Positions 35,354 through 46,200 of a stretch of 64,000 nt of DNA are shown piece after piece. The first letter of the stretch is position 1; each line of letters starts with the position of its first letter. The DNA lies in contig CAUJGJ010000313.1 in assembly GCA_963170055.1 (NCBI GenBank), positions 1,894,201 through 1,958,200 of the forward strand, given 5' to 3'. The position numbers were made by a program, and so were the translations under genes. The notes under the pieces were generated by a model. The model did no database searches and was not told the DNA's origin. It saw nothing but the letters and a program-made list of their open reading frames with translations. Source of the stretch: Halisarca cf. caerulea (taxonomy: Eukaryota > Porifera > Demospongiae > Chondrillida > Halisarcidae).

Positions 35354-38300
35354 GTACGTACATAACATACATACATAAACACATATGTACATACATACAG
35401 AGGACCAAGGAAATCTCATCATTTATTTAGATTTCTGGGTGCCTTTGTAGTAGCCTGAGACTATTGACTTCTCAGATTTAAGAAGATTTCCTATCCTGTC
35501 CTCAAGTACTTTTATGGCGAAATAAAAATCACAATTTCAAGATACAGTAGAGCCTCGATTATCCGGACCCCTTTGGTTAGAACAAATTTTAGGTGTCCGG
35601 ATAAGTGAAATAGTCCGGATAACTGAAATTACAGTTTACTACTCTTTTGCATTTAGCGCTAGCTGTAGCCATTTGTCCCTGGCTCTTAATAAACCGTTAA
35701 CTGGCAAAAAATCAAACACAGTCTCGTGTACGTACGTAACGACTACTGCACATGCACAACTGCACGTGGTTACTAATGTTTCCATTTTTAGCACGAGGCT
35801 GATTATTGAAACCAGATAATCGAGGGTCTAGATAATCGAGGGTCTGGATAACCGAGGCCCGGATAATTGAGGGTCTACTGTATGTACCAACAGTATTATG
35901 CAGCTTGTTATGATGACAATTGCAGCTGACGAAAACTGAGCATACAGTGCCTCCTTCTATAGGATACCACTGCTCTGTTACCATTTGAATCCCTCACATT
36001 GACATATGTACATGTAAACCCTCTCAAATAAGGACACCTCCATATATATACAGGACAGCTTACTGTAGTCCCTATGGTGTCCTTAATATGGAGGTTTCAC
36101 AGTACTCACATGGAGATCTCTCCCTCACACCAGAAGAGCTAACCTTGGTTCTGCACTGCATCAGCCATAAGATGATAGTTGGAGTTGTTATGGTCAAGTG
36201 CATGCTTCCTAAGAGCCTGGTAGAACTCCTTCAACCTGTCTAAACCTCCACACGCAACCGCATCTACCACTAGCGAATATTCTGGATCTTCGGTAGCCTT
36301 GCTTGGACTTATAGTCAATACAGTAGCGAACAGCTTTGCATCTAACCCATGTCTCTTGAACACTGCGACCACTTTACGCATTATTGACCTCAGATCCTTT
36401 TGTTCCATGGGCAGTTTGGCACCTGAAATTACCATTAAAACAGAACAAAATCCTGAACTATAGAAAAATTAACTCGCTCACATATACAGCATGAAAAACT
36501 TGACAAATGGTTACTGTCACATGTTCATAACAGCTGCCTTGGGCAGAGCAGTGATAGCACTCTGTGCACACTCCTGCAGAGCAACACCTGTTTCTGGTCC
36601 GATAGACATTTACACATGCTTCACACCTCTGTTCACTAAGAGGCATTCTTCTGCTCAGAGTACAGACTACGTATTTCTGGATACAGCCATTTTGCATTAC
36701 TTGAAGGTACTTAGCGGTGTTTAGAGTAGGGCAAAGTGGGGTAGTTTGGAATGGTCACTCAAGAGCAGTGACAGTCACAAGATTTACAAATTGCTTCTCA
36801 TCAGTATTGTCACCATGACTAGGGTGTTTGGTGGTAGTATTTGTCTGACATATTTAGACAAATTTTCGTCCAGTGACATTGGTCCCAGTCAGTTACCGTA
36901 TGGACCGAAACTTTCGCGGTACTAAACTTTCGCGCTTTTCGCGGATCAGTGGCCATCCGCGAAAAGTATAATCCGCGAAAATCAACATTGTCTTCTTTCT
37001 TGTGGAGTCAAAATGGCCGGCGGCACACGGATTGCACAATACCGCGTCAGAGCACCTTTGCTCCATTGACTATTTTCCTTCATCGTGAGCGCACAGCAGC
37101 AACTTTCTAAGATTCATTTGTGTTGTCTTGCCATTCCAGACAATTTTCGTTCGTTTTACTACCGCTCTATCGACCCTACGCTACTTCAACAAGAACTCTA
37201 CACGAGATTCATCGGCTGTGGATGGTCAATCGTCGGATCCGATTTCCCTTCACTGGAGGACGTTTTACCTGGTTCTACCGCACAGGCAGTATGCGATGAA
37301 CTCTCAAAAGACAGAAGCAATAAATTAACAGAAACTATGTTGCTAATGTCGGCGGACTTCTTCATCAGTTGTCTCAGCGGCCATTTTTATTGAATAAATT
37401 ATGCATAGGACGCTATGCTGTCCGCGAAATTTTCCTCAAAGTTGGCAACCGCGAAAGTTTAAACCGCGAAAATCCTCAAACTTTTGCAAACGCGAAAGTT
37501 TAGTACCGCGAAAGTTTCGGTCCATACGGTATTACTACCCCACAATGCAAAATCAATAAAACTGCTTGCTATCTCTTAAAATTCCCATTTGAAACATGCA
37601 TTCAATTCGCTGTATATGTTTATATTGTAAGGTAAACCAGGGGGTTTCTAGATGGCAAGGTGTTTCCAGACACCAGCTAATTTATGGTTCTATCTCTAAA
37701 TAGTGAAGACAATTCAAGTCAACCCAAGTATATATTAGCCACCTTACCTTTATGCTATCTGTTTGGCTTTTAAAACAATCTTTGTTATCTAGAGTTAGGA
37801 TCATAAATCAGCCAGTGTCAGCAAACACCTTGCCATCCAGAAACCCCCTGCCTTACCTTACACACATTCATACATTTGATATACATACATACATAAAGAC
37901 AGGAAAACCTCTATCAAAGGACACCTCCGAAATGCAGCAACCTCCTTAAACAGGACACCATTGCTCTGTTCTATTTGAAGTCCCTCACATTGACATGTGT
38001 ACAGTTGAACCCTCCGAAATAAGGTCACCTCTATCTATGCCTCTATAAACAGAACAGCTTATTAGGTCCCAATGGTGTCCTTATTATGGAGGTTTCACAG
38101 TATTCTGGATCATGGAACATTTTGCTTGGTCTGGAGGGATGTGATTAACAGTCAGAGGACCACTGTATACAGATGACTACACACTCATAATCAGATTATA
38201 AATCAGATAAACTCACGCAGCTCTGTACTGCAGTAGATCATACTGTCTTTTAGTCTTCCGTTGGTCCCAGCATAGATACTCGACCCAACATAGTTGGTTC

Positions 38301-38762
38301 GAGTATCTTTGCTGCCAGGGAGAAGGAAGATGGGGAAAAAAGTGCTTGCGTCGATGCAGGGTCGAGTATCTATATGGTCCATGCAAACATTTTACAGTTG
38401 GGGTGACACCATAGACGGTTGCACACGTACGTGCCGTAAAATCTCCCGCCACCTCTGTAATCCAACATTCCCCCCAATCGTCTTCAGAGGTAGTTTCCAT
38501 ATTAAAGTATGCTAAGGGCACTCTTAGACTAATCCAATATGTTTTCGATGTATGAAACCCCTTTGCAGTGTCGGATTGGAGTTATCACTGTAACAAATTA
38601 CGAACCTTGAGGATAGCTATCAAGGAGGAGATCATTGAAGACGTCATCAACTTCATGATCATGTTCTTCATGTACAATTTCTTTGTTTTCGTCAGCCGTT
38701 CCCCCACCCTTGTACCGTCTCTTTACTTCCTCATCCGTCATAGACGAATCGCGATCAGCCAT
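33190..38762 (-). CDS. CARD-like / transmembrane / death-domain protein, 361 residues
   Basis: Minus-strand exons: 38762-38606, 36422-36144, 34417-34319, 33740-33190. All three introns are phase 1 with GT-AG ends (donors AAG|GTTCGT, AAG|GTTAGC, CAA|GTACGT) and the joined frame has 362 codons including stop. Exon 1 (MADRDSSMTDEEVKRRYKGG) is charged and has no signal peptide. Exon 2 encodes an all-helical ~90-residue region whose end (VVDAVACGGLDRLKEFYQAL) follows the pattern of late CARD helices; this match is suggestive only. Exon 3 holds one membrane segment (YLIAAFVVVFAVFLCF) followed by Arg. Exon 4 starts with a ~90-residue Ser/Thr/Pro linker and ends in a clear death domain (LGSSWHQMANRLSV, IKDRC, WAKLIVAFKD). 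Membrane side is not shown by the sequence. A tail-side cytosolic death domain would fit an adaptor or receptor-like signalling protein. Alternatives for exon 2 are another death-fold or an unrelated helical domain. Confidence 0.78.
34210..34308. repeat. (CGCA)n(CA)n(CG)n array directly at a splice donor
   Basis: Read on the minus strand it begins 10 bp after the exon 3 donor of the death-domain gene: GTACGTATGT, then (CG)8-9, then (TG)n, then TGCG units. Alternating purine-pyrimidine of this kind, especially CG, readily forms Z-DNA. Confidence 0.93.
35320..35352. repeat. (CA)n microsatellite
   Basis: Short CA array in intron 2 of the death-domain gene, ending in TACGTACGTACATA. Confidence 0.9.
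35545..35880. mobile_element. pogo/Tigger-like MITE, 336 bp
   Basis: CAGTAGAGCCTCGATTATCC at the left; the complement of CGGATAATTGAGGGTCTACTG at the right; TA on both sides. The right half holds several tandem GATAATCGAGGGTCT words. Non-coding, in intron 2 of the death-domain gene. Confidence 0.87.
36011..36102. mobile_element. pogo-like MITE, short copy
   Basis: Left CATGTAAACCCTCTCAAATAAGG and right ATGGAGGTTTCACAG, TA on both sides. It shares its upstream 60 bp with 37955-38000, so the true element may start near 35940. Confidence 0.65.
36896..37529. mobile_element. 634-bp MITE with ~40-bp TIRs and TTTCGCGG repeats; 102-codon frame inside
   Basis: Perfect terminal inverted repeats of about 40 bp (CCGTATGGACCGAAACTTTC onward, complement at 37490-37529), TA on both sides. 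Subterminal zones have many CCGCGAAA words. The centre holds an open frame at 37085-37393 (starting GTG), with phrases such as GWSIVGSDFPSLEDVLPGST. I do not recognise it; it may be a captured host fragment. The element sits in intron 1 of the death-domain gene. Confidence 0.87.
37896..38101. mobile_element. pogo-like MITE
   Basis: The core 38002-38101 is CAGTTGAACCCTCCGAAATAAGG to TGGAGGTTTCACAG with TA flanks. Homology to 35940-36102 extends the element left to about 37896. Confidence 0.68.
38271..38381. repeat. Inverted repeat carrying copies of the 11-bp CATAGATACTC motif
   Basis: GCATAGATACTCGACCCAAC and GTTGGTTCGAGTATCTTTGC form a 20-bp stem (18 matches) with a 4-nt loop at 38270-38313. 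A further inverted copy (GGGTCGAGTATCTATATGG) is at 38360-38378. Confidence 0.7.
38452..38590. mobile_element. pogo-like MITE, degraded
   Basis: The right end GGAGTTATCACTG is followed by TA. The interior matches 11762-11899 and 51981-52277 in reverse (GGATTAGTCTAAGAGTG, ACTTTAATATGG). An open frame on the minus strand (38213-38521) overlaps it and is not treated as coding. Confidence 0.6.
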
Positions 38763-38859
38763 TTTTTCACTTATTTTGTGATCTCGTGCATGCATGCTCA
38801 CGTATACATGTGTGCGTATCATGTATAATTTTGGACATGCATAAGTATATTATACTATA

Positions 38860-38889
38860 ACTAGTTGTGAACAAAGTTCAGAACCTCGC
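38860..38889 (-). promoter_or_regulatory. 30-bp element upstream of the death-domain gene
   Basis: Exact reverse complement of 9916-9945. On the minus strand it reads toward the ATG at 38762. Possible promoter or 5' leader element. Confidence 0.45.
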
Positions 38890-41215
38890 GGGATTGTGTT
38901 GCTGAAATGTGTCACATGATAATATTGTCAATGACTGATGTGCTGTGCTGCAGCATGTATCAGTGTCATCCTTCAGTGTGTATCAGTGTCTGAGTATTAT
39001 GCATTGGGCTAATCCAACACACTGCACTGATGGGTACATGGTCACTTGGTGGCACAGTGGGTGGTTACCCTTGTTGACCACCTTGCAATTGCTTCCTGTG
39101 TGTGTACATAATAGGTGACATACATGCTATGAGTATGTCTTCAGTTTTGACACTATGCATAAATATAAATTTGCAGACATGGATGTTATTAAGTTGGACT
39201 GGGGAATAGAATTGTGAGAGATGTTGATGTTTGTCTTGAATGCATCTCACTGATTCAGAAGCATAATAATATATATATTACATGATTAATTTGTATGTTT
39301 TGCGGACTGGCCACATTTCATGACAAATACCAGTATCCCAGTTCATTTGTTCCCATTCACTGTTTGTGGATGGTGAAAAGTGATCACTGTGTCGGTCGTA
39401 TACAATGTGTGGCAATATGTCTGTCTGTCCTGCATAATCAGCTGGAAGCTCTAGATATGATTCACTTTGGGATTTGGGATCAAGTACGTAGATGACATTA
39501 TGTGTTTGAGAATGTTATGATCTTGGTTGTTGTACTTGTGAGTGATTATTCTGATCGCAGTCTGTGTTTCACTTGGTTTCTGTGATAATTACGTACAACC
39601 TAAAGTCAGTAGCTTTCAAATTAGTCGAACAAAACAACAAGACTTAGTGGGGTCGAAATGTTTTGAAACCATCTTGAAATTTACCATATGTACTCTTATA
39701 ATTAGAATACTCTGTAGAGTGTCTATATATAGACTCTATGATCATACACCATGCTAGTGCCACATAGCCAGATCCATATTTGCTGTGAATGACGTCACCG
39801 GGAAGGCTCACCCGGTGACGTCAGTCCCTGAAAATGGCCGAGTAAGATCGGGTCTGAGCTTCACCAGACTAACACAGCACAGGGTGAACTCTAGTCCAAC
39901 CAACTGTGACTCACGTTTATATGCAAGCACTGGGATATGGGTCACAGCTGGCTGGACATCAATACATCACAAATGTCACCTGACATTAAATGTCAGACTC
40001 CGTGCAAATGGCCGTTACGTACTAAGCTATGCAAACGAGACATTAATTGTTCCTATGTTGACTTGTCAACCATATGCATGGTTCTTATAATTTCTGTTGC
40101 ACTTATGTGTTGCTTTAACACATTACTGAGATTGAGACAATAAGTGATGCCGTTGTTTCATGTTCAACACATAGTACTTTAATGATGGATGACTAGCAAA
40201 TCGCCATACAAATGTTATTTCTCACTTCACCAAGAGCTAGGCCTAAATGTTTGAAAGATTCTGATAAGCTCATTGCATTTTGTCAATCTTTTGTGCTAGG
40301 ATCACCTGTACCATGCATACGGAAGTATAGTAAGTATTATAGTGTTGGAAATGCCATATATTGCCAATCCTTCTGTAGCAAATTAATTCACTGGTCTATG
40401 CAATCATTGTTATCATCATATTTCATGACATCCAAGTAGTACATTGTGTTTGCCTCAGTCAATTTGAATTGTTGTTGGTGAAATTTATGCATAATTTCGG
40501 GATCGGTGTTCAGTGCACTTTCAAAATTTGCACTTGTGCTAAGTGTTGAATTTGGTTGTGATTGCGGATTGTGAGGTTGAAACATTAGGTATACCAGCCA
40601 CTGATTGCGGATTTGCTTCAGTGTAATCTGATTTGGTTGACAATGTGCACATCTGACATACAATGGACATGGCCAATATGGCTAAGCATTTATGCAGAGC
40701 ATTGTATGCCAACTAGCTGTGCTTGATTAGTCTGGGTCATGCTTTGCAATCATGTGTATGTGTGCCTTGTGTTTGTATACTTTGTATTTGTATGAAAGAT
40801 GGCTCTGGTAATGGTATTTGATATTAAGTTTGATTTTAGTTGTTTTGAATGTTGAACACGCGCTTCCAGAAACATTTACTACAACCATAGACACTTTAAA
40901 CTGCTACGTACAATCACAGTATCTATGCACGTGGCAGTCGCACGCGCCTCTCACGCGCCCTGAATTTGTCACGACGAGGTTACGTCATAGCAAATGGCTG
41001 CCGAAAATGGAGACCAGCATGGCTGACCAATTGGGGTGCCCGAATCACGGAAAGCTTTTTCCTGCTTAAGTGCGATGGAAATTCAAAAATCGTTAGGCAA
41101 AATAACTTTCGACGAAAGAAATTGCAAACGGGCCTAAGTGTGACAATATGTGGCCCCTTAAGTCATCAATGGCGTGGGAGTCTCGATTGGACTCCCCTTC
41201 GCGACGGAAACAGTT
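38890..41215. other. Intergenic, no supported gene
   Basis: Several 60-100-codon open frames without a recognisable start or matching splice sites. 40818-41069 (+) starts hydrophobic and contains NCYVQSQYLCTWQS, reminiscent of the Cys-x-Trp core of cytokine-receptor domains. It starts at TTG and runs into a CpG-rich segment (about 40860-41220), so I do not call it. 39937-40143 ends in a membrane-like stretch (TICMVLIISVALMCCF), again without support. Confidence 0.45.
39790..39823. repeat. Perfect 13-bp hairpin with CRE motif
   Basis: TGACGTCACCGGG (39790-39802) and CCCGGTGACGTCA (39811-39823) are exact inverted repeats around AAGGCTCA. Each arm contains TGACGTCA. Confidence 0.85.
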
Positions 41216-41760
41216 AACCTCGCTAAACCGCTCGGTAATAACAAAATACACACAAAGGTAGTCCATAAACAATCACTCAGAAGTAAGGTAGCATAGTACA
41301 TAGATAGTAAGCTATAGCTCCAGCAACTAGCACTGGGCAATCTACTCCCCTTGCTGGATTCTTGAATGAGGACCTGCCTCCTCGAACGCACATGATGGCT
41401 GAATCAACTAGGCTGAATGAGAGTTGGCAACGTAACACATTAAGCACAACAGAGTAGGAAGTGCCTTGTTTGTCAGTAATTATAATGAGTGAGGCAAGTC
41501 GCTTGACCATCACTGCTGCTGATGGCCCTATGCCTCCACTGGTGGACATGATGAAATTAAAGTGTGAACGTTCCTCCTTAGACTTCGAGAATCCGTTGTT
41601 CATACTTCCTCCTTTATCAAGTTCGTGCTTACGAAAGCATGAGGAAGCAGAAGACGAGCTGCATGTTCAAGACAGCGAGGGCATTAATTGCAAACCTTCA
41701 CATCAAAGAAGGTGGTTGATCTGCTCTAGCTTGTCCCAGAAGTTGTGACAGTCATGCATG
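41216..41760 (-). pseudogene. Decayed retroelement tail
   Basis: The minus strand encodes STSGGIGPSAAVMVKRLASL and LSFSLVDSAIMCVRGGRSS. This is the characteristic C-terminal tail of a reverse-transcriptase element family that is abundant in many marine invertebrates. The upstream part (FRKHELDKGG) is reached only through stops or frameshifts. No RT domain remains. The flank GCGGTTTAGCGAGGTT recurs near 9310. Confidence 0.6.
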
Positions 41761-42061
41761 TCACTGTGTACACATGCATGTCATGCATGTATACACAGTG
41801 AAACCAGCTATTCAGGACGCATGCACACTACTAGATAGTCTGGACACCTGTATAAACAGGACATTGGATTAATTCTCCTCCATGCATTGAATTGTGTATA
41901 TTTAACACCTGCAATATAAGAACACCTCTATTATCCTGGAATCATGCAAGCTAGACAGACAATTGTGGTCCCATGGTTATTCCCAGGCAAAATTACCTGT
42001 ATAATTGTGGACACTGAACAAGCTATAGTAGCTGACAAGAGTTATTAGTGCTTATTATATT

Positions 42062-42733
<672 letters not shown>

Positions 42734-43209
42734 CCAGGCATATAGGATATATTATGTTAACTTTCTATATAGCAAATTAGTCTCATGCATGTTTTCGGAT
42801 CCCTCATGATACCTTTGCTATGCCGCTCATATTGGGATAGCCCTGGAAAATCAGGACACCGGCCTCGAGCTCTGCATAATTAATCAGGACACCTTTGCTA
42901 TAATCAGGACACTTTGGTGGTCCCCAATTGCAAGGTGTATGCCCACATTATTACAGGTTCCACTGTATACCCCAAGTTTTGTTCTTACAATTGAGAAATG
43001 AGCTCATGCAATACTTTGGGTGAGATTGATTTGTTTTTGAGGTTCCACTAAAATATAAGAATCTAATTTTATAGTAAAAATAGCCCAAATTATATTGAAA
43101 TTATAATAATTTGCAAAAACGAACAAAATAACCGTAAATTATTAATGCATAGCACAATGCAAGGTATGATATAGAATAAATTACATACACATGCACTTAA
43201 TAAAATAGT

Positions 43210-43215
43210 TTTATT
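43210..43215 (-). terminator. Poly(A) signal AATAAA, oxidase copy 1
   Basis: AATAAA on the minus strand about 58 bp past the stop codon. The same site is at 57455-57460 in copy 2. Confidence 0.6.
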
Positions 43216-43272
43216 GGCTAAGATAGTTTGCCATCTTGATGGCATTTTGCTCAGCTTGTGGGCTGAACCTGA

Positions 43273-46200
43273 TCAACATTCGTTATGACAATAAAACTGA
43301 AATGCAGCTTTGAGACCTGACTCCAAAGCCCCCTCCATCCAGTCTGGCACCCACGACAGAACGTCTCCACCAAAGTAAACTTTACCTCCAACATTAGTAC
43401 TCATGAGCTGTTGAACATTTGAAAATGAAGGAAGCTTTTGCACACACTGATTCAGAAACACATGAACAGTGCTGTGCTCGTGCTCACTGGCAATCTCTGG
43501 ATGAATGCGAGAGATTTCCTCCATCAATTCTTTCACGGCATCCTCCTTTGGCATATTGGCAAAATGGCCAGACAGCTTGTTACCCCAATAAGAAACCATT
43601 AAAATACCCTTCTGTTTATCAGTTTTAGATGAGCTTGGGTAAACAATTGCTAAGCTACCCTCAGGCCTCACAATGGTGCTACACCCTCCATCAATCCCAA
43701 GTTTCCCCCAAAACCTTGTCTTGCACTGTATGAGAACTTTCATAGGTGAAATAGGACTAGCAGCAGAAATGGCGTCAGGCAGCTCTTTTGGAAGTGGGGG
43801 GATAAATTTGATCTGATTCAGACTGAAGATAGGGACTGTCACAATCACAGCATCTCCTGTGAACCGTATTTCCTTCTCTTCTCTGGTGTTGTATGCCGTA
43901 ACAATTACCAAATTGTCATTGTACTCAATTTTTTGTACGTCAACCCCAAACTTGACATTTCTAAGAAGCTCAACATCCTCATTCCACCCATACCCATTTT
44001 TCTCTAGAAATTTTTCAGAAAAAGATTGCAAACCACCTCTGTAAGTGTGCATAGCATTGGACCAAAAACCATTTATCATATATATTGTGACAAAGGTTAC
44101 TGATACATTCCAGGAATAAGGAGAGCCGCATGCGGATCGCGCAGCAACTGCATCATCTGGCCACGGAAGTAACAAACACAGCTGCTCAAGCAAGTCTCCG
44201 TCTGAGTCACTAAACTTTGACCTCAGATCGGTAGAAGGATTACTTCGTAAAAACGATTCCACAGACATGCCCGACCACATCTCAAGCCACTGAACCCATG
44301 CCTGTCCACAACCATTAGAGGTCTTTCTTCCTTCTTCTGTTCTTCTTCGTAATACTTCTATAAGAGGGTGTAAACTTGCCTTGAAATACGATTCTGGAGG
44401 AAGAGAGTGTTACAAGTAAATTTGCACTTGTACTAAAAGTTACGTATGCTTGTATCAGTGGAAAACCTCTAAACAAGAGGATACTATTAGGATCACAGTG
44501 GGCAGTCCTAAAGGCATCCTTATTATTATCAATTTAGGATATCATGACAATGTGAGGGATTATATACTGAGCAGATAGAGGCGCTGCTACAAAGGTATGC
44601 ATTTGGGGACTGGATGTGCATTTCCATATTATGGAGCTATAGGCTCCAATGTAGTAGGGTTGGGCAATAATCATGATACTCGTGATAATTATGATATTTT
44701 TTCCAATGATAATCGTATTGTCAGTGATTTTGACATCAAAATAAAGTGGCATCGGAATAGGGACAGATGGCAGCCTTGGATGCCCCACTTTTGAGCTCAG
44801 CACCAACAATTTTCATTATATTGTGGGGGGGGGGGGGGGGGAAGTCCATTATTATTGCCAAAAGTACACTAAAATCACATAAATTACAGCATGTGGCAAT
44901 AATGCAGGGAGTCATACACGAGGTTTAAAGGCCTCTAACACAGACTTGGTAAATGGATCAGTTCACCGCCAGTTTACCAGTTAGGCAGGGTACGTCTGGC
45001 AAGGCCAGGAAGGAGGGATTTGCCCACACTGCCACTGCATGGTCTCTTTGCAGTGCCACATCTTGTGCGGTGTATGTGGTAACTGTTAAAGCGTCCAGCA
45101 GAGTGGTTTCTTCATTATCTTCACTGTTCATTTTGCCTCAAAGTCTTCAAATCTTCAGTTTCATAAATTCACTTCAGAGATCCCTCTCTTCCCTCCCCCG
45201 AGCAGACTATGTATGAGTGTATGGTCTTAGTTGGCCTCGAAATAAACTCCTCACTCTCGATCTCAACTCATCCACGTGATTGCCGCCATCTTGATTATTT
45301 TATGTAAACTGAAATGCCAAGTATAATCATAGTTCAAAATTAATGATACAAAGTAACGAAAACTTGACTTGTGTCTTACATAGAGCTTATTGTCTGCTTT
45401 AGTATACTGACAGTTAACAAAACAACAGTCTTCTCATCCCGAGTCAGCAGGTCGTCTCAAGTCGTTTACCGTGCAGCCATCATGTCTTCTGGACCATTGT
45501 TACATTAACTTTACATGCAAAGACCCCGGGTTTGACAACCACATCATCAAGTATCACAACAGTTGCACCTTCAACATCTCTCTCTACCATTAGCTCCAAA
45601 AGTATTCCAGTTCCGAGCGCTTCGAATTTATAACCGATCATGTACACAAAAATAACTTCAATTTCTTTGGCACAAGCGACTTTGGCACTACCTGCCAGGG
45701 GCTGCAAACGGGTCAAATGCCCCCCTTTCTCAGAATTTCACAACTTCAAATATTGTTTTGATCCTTTTAATAAGGACATAAAACTCCTTCCCAAGGTCAG
45801 AAAAGCTTCCAGGAAATTGACTTTCCTCCTCAGAGAGAGCTTTGAAAGATTCTTAACTACCCTATGCATGCCAGGGGCGTAGCCAGCAAGTTTTCCAAGG
45901 GTTTCAGGAAAACCCCTTCAGAAAAATCCTCAAATCACAGACTTGCTTGCACTTTTGCAAATTTTGCAGAGTAACAACCTTGTACTTCATTTAATGCTTC
46001 AATTATATAGCTGAAGCCACTTTTAGTCATGTGTTAGCTCTTAGAAACGCTTAGTTGTTTTTATATCGAAGGTTTTAAATCCCTTGTCTCAAGCGCTGCG
46101 TTCCTAAAATCACATCACGCGACGGGTGGCCATTTTATCGATAGTCATATGACGTCACAATGTTATCGCATAATTAGGCTGTGACCCGTGTACAGGGAGT

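Noticed and set aside
38213..38521. A possible exon of the death-domain gene on the minus strand
   Set aside because: It overlaps a degraded pogo-like element and a hairpin, and exon 1 joins exon 2 in phase without it.
40818..41069. Cytokine-receptor-like frame (NCYVQSQYLCTWQS)
   Set aside because: It starts at TTG, lacks a matching second Cys pair and splice sites, and the similarity rests on one short motif.
41461..41748. A 95-codon plus-strand frame
   Set aside because: Antisense shadow of the decayed retroelement tail, which shows the recognisable family motif on the minus strand.
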